Positions 42,241-51,249 of a stretch of 64,000 bases of DNA are shown here, piece after piece. The translations under genes were made by a program, and so were the position numbers. The notes under the pieces were generated by a model. The model searched no databases. It was not told the DNA's origin and saw only the letters and a program-made list of their open reading frames with translations. Position 1 is the first letter of the stretch, and every line of letters starts with the position of its first letter. Source of the stretch: CAZYFH01 sp965197395 (GTDB taxonomy: Bacteria; Acidobacteriota; Vicinamibacteria; Vicinamibacterales; UBA8438); assembly GCA_965197395.1 (NCBI GenBank), contig CBDANB010000005.1, forward strand, positions 62,001-126,000, in the 5' to 3' direction.

Positions 42241-43388
42241 ATTGCCCGACTGACTCGGTCCAGATGGCTGGGACGCGTCGAGGAGTTCGGGCAGGAGACG
42301 AGCGAGCTCGGTCCTCCAGACCGTGTCGAGCGTGTCGAGGTGGCTCCGGAGAGCATCCGATCGGAGTAGGTCGACCACGGGACCCCATGGCAGTCTCCCC
42401 GCAGCCTCGTACGCACGAGCCGAAGCCACCACGTGTCCCTCTGCTCGAACGCGGCGGCCTAGTTCCTGTGCGAGACGCGTCTTTCCGATCCCTTTCCGAT
42501 CCCCGGTTCGCCGGTCACCAACACGAGATGTGCCCCCTTCTCCCGCGCGGTGTTCCATGCCTCGTTGAGTTGGTTCCATTCGAGGTCGCGGCCGACGAAA
42601 GGCGATTCGGTGACGGGTGCCGGGTCCGTGTCCTGCACTTGGTCGCGATTGAGTGTGCCCGCCCGGACCTGTTGGTACATGGCCGCGATCTCCTCGCCCG
42701 GTGCCACTGCAAGGTCGCGCTCAAGCACCTCCGCGTACCGGTGGTAGGAGCGCAGCGCCGCGGTTCTACCGCCGAGCGCGAGATGTCCTTCCATTTGCAT
42801 TCGAACGGCCGCTTCGTCGGTCGGCTCCAGGTCGATGATGCGTTGGGCGTAGCTGATCGTGGCGATGTGGTCGTCGTGCCCCGCAGCCTTTTCTGTCAGC
42901 CGCCTGAAAACCCCATACGCCTCGGCTCGAAGTTTCGCTCGCTCGTCCAGGACCCAGTCGTCATAAGAAGCTGGAAGGAGATCGCCCGCATAGTGGCGCG
43001 CGGCGAGCTCGAGATCACCGGCCGCAATGGCATCGCGGAACCTCAGCACGTCGACGTCTGTCGGCCCAGTCGGAATCCACCGCACAATCTCGTTGTCGAT
43101 CTCGACGAACTCGCCGGTGTCGGGAAGGGCATGACGGAAGTCGTGAAGCAGCTTTCTGAGGTTGGTGCGCGCCTGACGCTCGTGGGAGTCGGGCCAGAGC
43201 TCGAACGCGAGTCGTGAGCGGTGCTGCAGGTCGCTCCGCAACGCGATCAAGGCCAAGAACCGTTGCAAGCGAAGAGAGTTGAAGGCGCGAAGACGCTGGC
43301 CGTCCAAGACAATCTCGACTCCACCAAGAAGTCGGACCTCCAACCGCGCCGGGGGTTCGCCACCGACCCCACTCGTGTCACTACACAT
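42241..43388 (-). pseudogene. SARP/BTAD-type transcriptional regulator, frameshifted and truncated
   Basis: From the ATG at 43388 the protein has an N-terminal winged helix (LEVRLLGGVEIVLDGQRLRAFNSLRLQRFLALIAL) and a BTAD helical domain (RRLTEKAAGHDDHIATISYAQRIIDLEPTDEAAVRMQME). It then begins an AAA/NACHT-type ATPase with PFVGRDLEWNQLNEAW. In the Walker A loop an 11-base tandem duplication (42482-42492 and 42493-42503) breaks the frame after GEPGIGK; the continuation KTRLAQELGRRVRAEGHVVASARAYEAAG lies in another frame. About 100 residues later the gene is cut by the ISL3-related element. It was probably a 900-1000-residue activator. Confidence 0.85.
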
Positions 43389-43612
43389 TGGCTGTTCTGG
43401 AAGCGGTCGAGCTCTGAAGGTCCGCTGTCTCCCCTCGCCTGTGTCGATAACAAGCCGATCAGCAGAATGATGAGTGTAAACTCCGAGTCCCCGGGTCGGG
43501 TCCGAGGGTGTGGGCTGTGGTGTTCACACCCCACTGACCTCCGTGCCGACCTGCCCGCCGTAGTTGAGCCAGTGTCTATATCAGAGCCAACGCCGCCGCT
43601 GAAGGGCATCTA

Positions 43613-45172
43613 GTGAGATTCGGGGTTCGTCGCCACGCGCTGGCCCTCGCGATCGTGTTGCTGTCTACGGCCGGGTTCCAACTCGTGGTTCTCGACCGTC
43701 CCTTCGCGTACGACATGGAAGGAGCCTCGGCAAGCGAGATCGGGATCTGGGCGAGAAACTACCTGCGGTTCGATTGGGCCCAAACGCGCGGCATGCCCGT
43801 GCTCACAGTGGGACAACTCTCGACAGCGCCGATCGTCTTGCATCCGGATCACCCGCCACTCATTCCGCTGCTCATTGCCGCGTTCTACGCAGGATTCGGC
43901 GTGGGCGAGTGGCAAACGCGGCTTCCGATGTCCATCATGCTGATCGCCACCATCTATGTCTTGTACCGGCTGGTCGCCCGGACAGCCACGCGCCGCGCTG
44001 GCGTGACCGCTGCCGCCGTCTTTGCGGCGTGCCCCATGATGCTCTTTTTTGGCGGCATGCCCGACCCCTCAGGAACGCCCCTCATCCTCTTCATCCTGCT
44101 ATCCGTACTCGGATACCTGCGGTTTCAAGCCGAGCCCCGACTCTCCACGTTCATGCCGTTCTTCGCAGCGTTCGGAATCGCCAGCCTGTGCGACTGGCCC
44201 GGCTATGTGATCGCTCCGGTCTTTCTCGCCCACTTCCTCGTGACCAAACCTCCCGCCGAGTGGCCATGGATCGTGGCGTTTGGGGGCGCCGCATGCGCGC
44301 TGTTCGCTACTGTGTATGTCTACATCACGCTTGTCACTGACTCGTCCTGGACGTGGATGCTGCCCCGCTTCGCACGCCACAGTACCGTGGTTGGAGCTCA
44401 GCCATTCACGCTCACGCAATGGCTCGAGACGGCGTTCATCCTCAATCGGAGGCTCCACACAGTCGCCCTGCTCATCGCCAGCGGTCTGTGGCTGGTGATC
44501 TCCGGATTGCGGTTCCGCCGCCCGCAGGCGGGAGCGACGGTCGCCCTACTGCTGATCGCGTGGGGTGCCGCCTGCGTCGTGATCGGAAATACGGCCGCCT
44601 ACACCCATGAGTCCATCTGGATACTTCTCACGCCAGGCATCGCGGTCAGTACGGCGCTACTGATCGAACGGCTGTTCCTCGTCACCGCGCAGCACCGGGT
44701 CGCCCCGGTCATGGGTCTTGGCGTGGCCTTCGTCGTGGTGATGTTCGCTACCTGGACCGGCTACACGACGTTCAGGCGTCTCTACCCGACGACACCCTTC
44801 GCCCCCTTTACGCCGATGGAGATGGGGCAGGCTATCCAGGCCGCCGCCCCCGATCCCGGCGATCTGGCCCTGGTCGTCGGTGGGGATGGCGGGCCAGGAG
44901 CCCAGTTGTGGTTCTATGGGGACCGCGCACTCCGAGTCGATGTGTGGTCTATCACGGAGGTCGAGGAGCGCCTCACCGAGGACTGGGCCGACCTGGTCTA
45001 TGACTTCGACGTGCAGCCGTGGAAGGCGACCGCGTCGGGCATCGTGTTCCCTCGATGGTGGGACGACGGGTTCGAAGACGTGCGCGTCTACCTCGAAGGA
45101 CGATATCCAATAGTGGACCTGCCTCCGGCCTTGTCGGAGAAGTTCGCGGTCTTCACGGTGCCGCGTCCCTAG
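43613..45172 (+). CDS. GT39/ArnT-like membrane glycosyltransferase
   Basis: 519 residues from the GTG at 43613, with about ten membrane helices. The N-terminal loop after TM1 carries the GT39-type acidic site (FAYDMEGASASEIGIWARNYLRF), followed by DHPPLIPLLIAAFYAGFGVGEWQTRLP, the PMT/ArnT region that binds a polyprenyl-phosphate sugar. A C-terminal soluble domain closes the protein. It should transfer a sugar from a lipid carrier to a periplasmic acceptor. It is divergent from the broken BTAD gene, with 224 bases between starts; no partner gene is visible. Confidence 0.85.
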   Translation: MRFGVRRHALALAIVLLSTAGFQLVVLDRPFAYDMEGASASEIGIWARNYLRFDWAQTRGMPVLTVGQLSTAPIVLHPDHPPLIPLLIAAFYAGFGVGEWQTRLPMSIMLIATIYVLYRLVARTATRRAGVTAAAVFAACPMMLFFGGMPDPSGTPLILFILLSVLGYLRFQAEPRLSTFMPFFAAFGIASLCDWPGYVIAPVFLAHFLVTKPPAEWPWIVAFGGAACALFATVYVYITLVTDSSWTWMLPRFARHSTVVGAQPFTLTQWLETAFILNRRLHTVALLIASGLWLVISGLRFRRPQAGATVALLLIAWGAACVVIGNTAAYTHESIWILLTPGIAVSTALLIERLFLVTAQHRVAPVMGLGVAFVVVMFATWTGYTTFRRLYPTTPFAPFTPMEMGQAIQAAAPDPGDLALVVGGDGGPGAQLWFYGDRALRVDVWSITEVEERLTEDWADLVYDFDVQPWKATASGIVFPRWWDDGFEDVRVYLEGRYPIVDLPPALSEKFAVFTVPRP

Positions 45173-45363
45173 CCGCACTCCTCGCTCAACGTCCCATGCG
45201 GCCGCTCAGCGCCTCGAACCGTCTTTCTCTGTGTCCTCGTTCTGGTCCCCGCCCTCGATCGCGAATGGCACCGCCGCCATCACGGCGTCCCACATGAGGG
45301 CCATCCGACCGCCTGCATCGGACATGTCCAAGAACAGCTAGGAAACCCTCGGCCCGACAGGGT

Positions 45364-46476
45364 TCACGGCCGCTGAAGCGCTGCCGTGTCAAAGATGGAG
45401 AAGGAGAACGGGTCCGGACCGCGCCCTTCCGCAAACGCCTGCTCATCCATACGCGCTCCAAGGAGCAACGCCGGCAGGCCGTAGTTCCCTTCGTGGCACC
45501 GGGGCTCGTAGTAGATCCGGTTCTGCTCATCGCTCTGACGCTTCAATTCCTGCCAGACGGTCCACGGCGCCGTCCACACCGTCGGATCCTCGATCGTCAC
45601 CTCGTACTCGAGCGTGTCCTCGTCGGCCCGCGTATATCGTTCGACGAGCCGACGGTTCTCAGCCGATCCTTGGAAGGGGAACTTGGGCGAGAAATTTGTG
45701 GTCTCGATGACCAGCGTCTCGCCCTCCCAGCGGCCACGAGAGTCCCCGTGCCGCAGACGGATCTGGCTCGGTGGATGGCTCCCGCTCAGGTAGATGACGC
45801 GCTGGAACCCCTGGCCCTGCCCGGTGTCATAGCCCATCGCGATGGAATCCGCGCCCTGCACGATGCGACGGAACCCGTTGAAATCGGGTGTGCGCCCCGA
45901 CATGCACCGGTCGCCCAAGCTCTGATCCTCCGGACCGTCGTGGCGGTTCATGCGGCCCGCCGTGTTGTAGTAGGGAGCGGTATCGAATCTGCGCGGCGAC
46001 GGGGGCCCGTGCTCCCCCCCGGCGCACGCCGGCGCACTGTTCCGGCACGTCTCGGTGTTGCGCAGGAGCATGAGGCGCCACTCTCGCTCCACCTCGCTCT
46101 GCCGCTGGGCCTCTGGTGTGAGGGTGGGAATCCTCCCGTTCGGCGGATCGACGACGAGCGACGTGCGGGGGCCCGCCGGCTTCGCTGACGTGTAGACGGC
46201 GTTGTACGCCCCGCTAACGAGCACCGAGGGGCGATCGAGTTGGACCCGGTCCCGTGCGGCCCGCTCTTCGGCGGTGGCAAACTCTCGATCGCCGAGCTCG
46301 ACGGCCCGCTCCAAGGGCGTGGAGTACACATCGAGCCAGATGCCCTCCAGGTTCGGATGCCCCCACGCGGTCGCACTCGGGGCCTGGCTACTCACCGACA
46401 CTGTGGTGATCTGCAGGAGCACGATGAGAGTTGCGATCACCGTTGCCACACCGAGCGACCCAAGGAGTCGTCGCAT
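45364..46476 (-). CDS. Secreted protein of an uncharacterised acidobacterial family (paralogue 2)
   Basis: 370 residues from the ATG at 46476 (AGGAGG upstream), with a signal peptide (GVATVIATLIVLLQITTVSVSSQA). It shares landmarks with the protein at 34333-35298: ATAWGHPNLEGIWLDVYSTPLERA, TSLVVDPPNGRIPTLTPEAQ, DSRGRWEGETLVIETTNFS, RADEDTLEYEVTIEDPTVWTAPWT and YYEPRCHEGNYGLPALLLG. It differs by an extra Cys-containing insert (NTETCRNSAPACAGGEHG). Function unknown. It lies 62 bases downstream of the epoxide hydrolase stop on the same strand, so co-transcription is possible. Confidence 0.8.
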   Translation of the reverse strand: MRRLLGSLGVATVIATLIVLLQITTVSVSSQAPSATAWGHPNLEGIWLDVYSTPLERAVELGDREFATAEERAARDRVQLDRPSVLVSGAYNAVYTSAKPAGPRTSLVVDPPNGRIPTLTPEAQRQSEVEREWRLMLLRNTETCRNSAPACAGGEHGPPSPRRFDTAPYYNTAGRMNRHDGPEDQSLGDRCMSGRTPDFNGFRRIVQGADSIAMGYDTGQGQGFQRVIYLSGSHPPSQIRLRHGDSRGRWEGETLVIETTNFSPKFPFQGSAENRRLVERYTRADEDTLEYEVTIEDPTVWTAPWTVWQELKRQSDEQNRIYYEPRCHEGNYGLPALLLGARMDEQAFAEGRGPDPFSFSIFDTAALQRP

Positions 46477-46538
46477 CTTCGTACCTCCTGATTTCGCAAC
46501 TCCCCTGCGAGGGAACTCGGCGGGGCGCTAGATCAGAA

Positions 46539-47831
46539 TCAACGGGAACGCACCCCCAAATCCCGGAAGAACGCCCGCACGTCATCGACGAACAGCCCTG
46601 GTTCCTCACTCGCGGCGAAATGGCCGCCACGTGGCATCACGGTAAAACGTGCGAGGTTGTAGCGCGCCTCGAGCCACCGCCGCGGCGTGAACACCAACTC
46701 CTTCGGAAACGCCATGCACGCGGTCGGCACCTCGACCCGCTGTGTGCTCGGGCGACTCCCGCTGTGCCGGCCCTCGTAGTAGTACCGGGCCGCCGACGTC
46801 GCCGTCTGCGTGACCCAGTAGATCGTGATGGTCGTGAGTAGCTCGTCCTTGCTGAACTTCGTCTCGGGATTACCCCCGCAGTCGCACCAGCTCCGATACT
46901 TCTCGACGATCCACGCAGCCAGCCCAACCGGAGAGTCGTTGAGGCCGTAGCCGAGGGTCTGCGGCTTCGTGCCCTGAATGTGGCTGTAGCCCCGCTCCTC
47001 GTCGGTCCAGAAGGCAGCGCGCTCACGCCGTAGCGCGACTTCGGCGGGCGGCACGCCGGCCGTGGGGTTGTCGGGGTCTGGCGGGTCCGCGCCGCACAGG
47101 TTCAGGTGCAGGCCGGCCACGTGCGCCGCGTCATTGATCGCCATCCATCGGCTGATCCCTGCGCCGAGGTCTCCGCCTTGCGCGCCGTACTGCTCGTAAC
47201 CCAGACGTGCCATCAGCTCGGCAAAAATCGCCGCCGTCCGTTCGCTCCCATAGCCCAGCACACGTGGCCGATCCGAAAAGCCATAGCCAGGTATTGACGG
47301 AATCACGACGTGAAACGCGTCCTCCGCCCGCCCCCCGTGGCTGGCTGGGTCCGTCAGCGGCCCGATGACCTTGGCGAACTCCGCAAACGACCCTGGCCAG
47401 CCGTGGGTCAGGATCAGTGGAAATGCACCCGGCTCCTCCGACCGGCGATGCACGAAGTGGATGTCGATGCCGTCGATCGTGGTCTTGAACTGCTCGAACC
47501 GGTTGAGGCGGCGCTCTTGCTCCCGCCAATCGAACTCGTCGCGCCAGTAGTCGACGAGCTGCGTCAGATAGGCCTGGTTGGTCCCGAGCCTCCACCCCAC
47601 CCCGTCGGGTTCGTCGGGCATGCGGGCTCGCGCCAGTCGGTCCCTGAGATCCATCAGCACACCGTCGGGCACGCTGATGGTGAACGGTTCGATCTGGGCG
47701 CCGGCAGACCCCTGGCTCTCGGCGGCGAGCTCTATCGTCATCCCCAGCGGCGACCACGCGAGGTGTGTAAGCACACCGATCCCTGAGGCCAGCACGAACC
47801 TGAGCGACAGTGAGGCGACTGCACGCGTCAT
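46539..47831 (-). CDS. Secreted epoxide hydrolase (EHN + alpha/beta hydrolase)
   Basis: 430 residues. A signal peptide (LRFVLASGIGVLTHLAWS) is followed by the EHN domain (EPFTISVPDGVLMDLRDRLARARMPDEP, EFDWREQERRLNRFEQFKTTIDGIDIHFVH). The alpha/beta hydrolase core has the oxyanion HGWPGSFAEF, the nucleophile Asp in AQGGDLGAGISRW, the lid tyrosines around QGTKPQTLGYGLNDSPVGLAAWI, and the catalytic His in RGGHFAASEEP. This matches microsomal/juvenile-hormone-type epoxide hydrolases. The export signal means hydrolysis of epoxides in the periplasm. The distal upstream GGAGGAA gives a plausible ribosome site for ATG 47831. Confidence 0.93.
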   Translation of the reverse strand: MTRAVASLSLRFVLASGIGVLTHLAWSPLGMTIELAAESQGSAGAQIEPFTISVPDGVLMDLRDRLARARMPDEPDGVGWRLGTNQAYLTQLVDYWRDEFDWREQERRLNRFEQFKTTIDGIDIHFVHRRSEEPGAFPLILTHGWPGSFAEFAKVIGPLTDPASHGGRAEDAFHVVIPSIPGYGFSDRPRVLGYGSERTAAIFAELMARLGYEQYGAQGGDLGAGISRWMAINDAAHVAGLHLNLCGADPPDPDNPTAGVPPAEVALRRERAAFWTDEERGYSHIQGTKPQTLGYGLNDSPVGLAAWIVEKYRSWCDCGGNPETKFSKDELLTTITIYWVTQTATSAARYYYEGRHSGSRPSTQRVEVPTACMAFPKELVFTPRRWLEARYNLARFTVMPRGGHFAASEEPGLFVDDVRAFFRDLGVRSR

Positions 47832-48129
47832 GGGTCACGTTCCTCCCTGTAAACCGGATTCTTCAATCTGCACACCTTGACGCACACAACCCCGTGGAAA
47901 AGGCACGCGACGCCGCAGCCCGACACAGCCGAAGGGGGGCGTACAGGCGCGGTAGACCTAGCCTATGCCGCCGGCGCCGAGCTGGGCGGTGAGGACGGGC
48001 CGATGGCACTGTCACGTTGAGGTCGAGCGTAGCAGAGTGGCGGGCGGTTCACCACCGCGCGCTTCGCGCGGCCGTGCTCCGAGTGTGAGACGGTGGCGCC
48101 TGCTGAACGATGACGCGCGTTCACGGCTT
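47832..48129. other. Gene-free spacer with a GC hairpin
   Basis: No coding sequence could be supported between the epoxide hydrolase start and the quinoprotein remnant. The one structural feature is the hairpin CCGCGCG-CTT-CGCGCGG at 48055-48071. It has no U-tract, so it is not a canonical terminator on either strand. Confidence 0.5.
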
Positions 48130-48988
48130 TCAGTTGACAGTACCCTCAGGCAGGGCGAACACCTGCAGGACCGAGCCGGACCCGGGCGGACGCCGCATGG
48201 TCTCGGGAAACACCTGGCGGGCGTTTCTCCAGGCCAGGGCCCAGCCCGGGCCGGACGGGACGGAGATCACCCCACGTGTCTCCCCCGGGATCGCCGGGTC
48301 GTGCCACGGTCGACGTCCGCCAGAGCTCGGCTCCCGTGTCGGGGTCGTGCGCCGAGATGAAGCAGACGTCGTTCTTGTATCGCTCGCACCCGGTCATCCC
48401 GGCGATGACCTTGCCCCGCACGATGATCGGACCGCTCGTGTACCGATACCCGGGCTCGGGATCGATGACCTGGTGCTCCCACACCAGCTGGCCGGTGCGC
48501 GCGTCGAGCGCCAGCAGCTGTGCGCTACTGGTGCCGGCGAAGATCTTGTCTCCATAGATGGCGATGTTCCGGCGAGCCAGTCCCGGCTGCCTGTTGATCG
48601 GCAGGTCGGCGTCTCCTGCCTCTGGCCGCCGTCGCACATACTCCCACAGGAAGTCGCCGGTCGCCGCGTCGAGCGCCTGGATGGCACTCCGGCTCGGTAC
48701 GTACATCACGCCATCGTGCACGAGGGGCGTGATCTCGTCCGTGCCGGGCGGCGTCGCCCAGGACCAGACCAGTCGCAGCTCCTCGACGGTCTCTCGGTTG
48801 ATCTGATCGAGTGGGCTGTAGCCCTGGCCGTTCAGCGTCCGGCGCCAGTTGATCCAATCGGCGGGGTCGGGATTCAGCAACTCTGCGTCCGTGACCGGCT
48901 CGATGGCTCGGAGCTCGGTCTGCGCGTCGCTCGCCCCCGCCCCGAGGAGCACCATGGAGACGATTGCCATGCAGACTACGCGCTTCAT
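48130..48988 (-). pseudogene. Quinoprotein with a large internal deletion and frameshift
   Basis: From the ATG at 48988 (AGGAGA upstream) there is a signal peptide (CMAIVSMVLLGAGASDAQ) and the alcohol-dehydrogenase-type quinoprotein start (NWRRTLNGQGYSPLDQINRETV, ALDAATGDFLWEYVRRRPE, TSSAQLLALDARTGQLVW), up to SAHDPDTGAELWRTSTV and DTWGDL. The frame then changes; a different frame gives the family-like C-terminus GWALAWRNARQVFPE and GSVLQVFALPEGTVN, with its stop at 48130. The middle blades are gone, so the two ends have been joined by deletion. Confidence 0.8.
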
Positions 48989-49120
48989 GCGACTCTCCTT
49001 GTCTGACGTATGGTTTGGGGCGCGGCGCAGCATGCTCAACACGACCGCGACCGGCTTCGATCCTGAGGCGCACACGGTCACGACCGCCGACGAGCAGTCG
49101 GTGTCGTATGACGCCCGCGA

Positions 49121-51178
49121 TCAGGGGGCGGTCACCGGAAGCGTCAGGGCCACCAGCTCCGGCACCGGCGAGCCGCCAACGGTCAACGCGACATACTGCC
49201 GACCATCCACCATATAGGTCATCGGGGTGCCGATCGCGCCCCCCGGGAGATCGACCGACCCGACCTCCTCCCCGGTGCGCTTGTCGAAGGCAACCAGCCG
49301 TGGACCGCCGTCCGACCCGCCTGCCGTGAGCGCGTAGATCAGCAGGGTCTTCGTCAGCACCGGGCCGGCGCGATTGCTGTCGCCGCCGAGAGGTGGCAGG
49401 CCGAGATGGCGGAGCATCGGCAGGTTTCGAATCCGGTCCCCGTTGCCCATCGGCTGCATCCAGACATGCTCGCCCGTGTTCATGTCGATGGCGGTCATGC
49501 GCGAGTACGGGGGCTTGAACAGCGGAAGCCCCTGTGGCATCTGGGGCCGGTCGCTCGGCCGCTTCTCGATGACCCGCAGGCTAGCGTCTTCACCCGGTTC
49601 CGGCGCACGAAACTGCTTGACGGCATACCGGTTTCCAGACGGCACGTACAGTATCCCGGTCTCCGGGTCGACGGCGGCCCCTGACCAGCTGCCGGCGCTG
49701 AATCCGGGGCGCACGATCGTGCCCCGCTGGCTGTGCGGCGTATACAAAGGCCCGATGCGAAACGGCGCGATCGCCTCCAGCGCCATCTCGCGGATCTCCA
49801 GGGTGAAATCGACGAGATCGTCGACAGCCACGCCCTGGTAATCGAAGGGGGCCGGCCGGGTCGGAAACGGCTGGGTCGGCCACGGCACCTCCCCCTCGAT
49901 GTCGGTGTCGGTTGGGACCGGACGCTCTTCGATCGGCCAGACCGGCTCGCCGGTGGCCCGGTCGAAGACGAAGGTGAACCCCTGCTTCGTGATCTGCGCG
50001 ACCGCCTTGATCGGCCGACCGTCGACGGTGATGTCGATCAGATTGGGCGCGGCCGGAATGTCGTAGTCCCAGAGCCCGTGGTGCACGAACTGGGAGTGCC
50101 ACACACGCTCGCCGGTCTCCAGGTCGAGCGCGACCAGGCTCTCGGCGAACAGGTTGCGGCCGGGCCGATGACCGCCGTAGTAGTCGGGCGCGGCCGTGTT
50201 GAGCGGCAGATAGATATAGCCGAGCTCGGGGTCGATGCTCATCATCGTCCAGACCCCGACCTTCCCGGTCTCCCGCCAGGAATCGCCACCCCACGTGTCG
50301 TTCCCGAACTGGTCCCCCTGCGGGATCGTGTGGAAGGTCCATCGCGTGGCGCCGGTCTGCACATCGAAGCCCCGCATCCACCCCGGGGGCATCTCCCTGC
50401 GAATGTTGTAGCTGGAGATCGACATCGGGGTGGCGACCGTGTTTCCGAAAACAATGGGCGGCGACTGCACCGAGTAGGGCAAGGCGTTCAGCCAATCCCG
50501 CTCGCCGCGTGTCGCCCGCGGCAAGTCGGCTACCAAGTCGAGCCGCCCGGCCTCGCCAAAGTCCGGACACGGTCGCCCGGTCTTCGCGTCGACACAGATG
50601 AGATAGCCGTTGCCGGTCCCGAAGAAGATGCGCTCGTCGGTCCGATCAGGGCCGTTCGACCAGTACGCGACCCCGCGCTGGTTCCAGCGGGCGCTCATCG
50701 TCGTGGTCCCCTCTTCGTAGCTCTTCGGGTTGTATATCCAGAGGGTCTCGCCGCTGCGGGCGTCGATGGCGGCCGCAGTGGAGGTGGGCATGTTGATGAA
50801 GAGGCGTCCCCCGACCATCAGCGGCGTGGCCTTGAGATTCGTGAGCGTCGGGGGCTGCCCGTCGCGCCAGCGACTCGGGTCGCGTCGATTCAGCTCCTCG
50901 AAGATCACCCGTGCGTCGGCAGCCCACTCCCCGCCCCCAGGTGTCGTGACGCTCAGGACGCGATCCGACGACCGCCACCGCCACGCGATCTCGAGATCTG
51001 TGAAGTTGCTGGCGTCAAGCTGATGGAGGGGCGAGTACTTCGTGCTGCCGAGATCACCGCCATAGGTGGGCCACTCACCGTTGGCGGGCGCCCCGTCCTG
51101 CGCGTGCACAGGTCCCGCCGACACGACCGCCACGACCAGCGCCATCAGGACCCACGGACGCGCGAACGTCATCGTCAT
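49121..51178 (-). CDS. PQQ-dependent dehydrogenase-type quinoprotein (second intact paralogue)
   Basis: About 685 residues with a signal peptide (VLMALVVAVVSAGPVHAQ) followed by GEWPTYGGDLGSTKYSPLHQLDA. Propeller blades carry the tryptophan-docking pattern (AIDARSGETLWIYNPKSYEEG, GFDVQTGATRWTFHTIPQGDQFGNDTW, ALDLETGERVWHSQFVHHGLWDYDIP), and it ends with GTPMTYMVDGRQYVALTVGGS. There is no CxxCH. It is clearly paralogous to 24265-26235 but has its own inserts (SSDRVLSVTTPGGGEW). The substrate is unknown. It is divergent from the Abhydrolase_10 gene, with only 71 bases between starts. ATG 51178 is chosen over the upstream TTG. Confidence 0.9.
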   Translation of the reverse strand: MTMTFARPWVLMALVVAVVSAGPVHAQDGAPANGEWPTYGGDLGSTKYSPLHQLDASNFTDLEIAWRWRSSDRVLSVTTPGGGEWAADARVIFEELNRRDPSRWRDGQPPTLTNLKATPLMVGGRLFINMPTSTAAAIDARSGETLWIYNPKSYEEGTTTMSARWNQRGVAYWSNGPDRTDERIFFGTGNGYLICVDAKTGRPCPDFGEAGRLDLVADLPRATRGERDWLNALPYSVQSPPIVFGNTVATPMSISSYNIRREMPPGWMRGFDVQTGATRWTFHTIPQGDQFGNDTWGGDSWRETGKVGVWTMMSIDPELGYIYLPLNTAAPDYYGGHRPGRNLFAESLVALDLETGERVWHSQFVHHGLWDYDIPAAPNLIDITVDGRPIKAVAQITKQGFTFVFDRATGEPVWPIEERPVPTDTDIEGEVPWPTQPFPTRPAPFDYQGVAVDDLVDFTLEIREMALEAIAPFRIGPLYTPHSQRGTIVRPGFSAGSWSGAAVDPETGILYVPSGNRYAVKQFRAPEPGEDASLRVIEKRPSDRPQMPQGLPLFKPPYSRMTAIDMNTGEHVWMQPMGNGDRIRNLPMLRHLGLPPLGGDSNRAGPVLTKTLLIYALTAGGSDGGPRLVAFDKRTGEEVGSVDLPGGAIGTPMTYMVDGRQYVALTVGGSPVPELVALTLPVTAP

Positions 51179-51249
51179 CAAGCGCCATTCTACGACGTGC
51201 CGCCGTGCTATCGTGACGGCTCACGCAACCTGCCACGGGAGGGTGCTTC

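Noticed and set aside
45206..45325. Possible 39-residue minus-strand peptide (start MSDAGGRMALMWD)
   Set aside because: The composition is protein-like, but there is no ribosome site or homologous pattern, and it may only be the tail of a lost gene.
48055..48071. GC hairpin as an intrinsic terminator
   Set aside because: No U-run follows on either strand.
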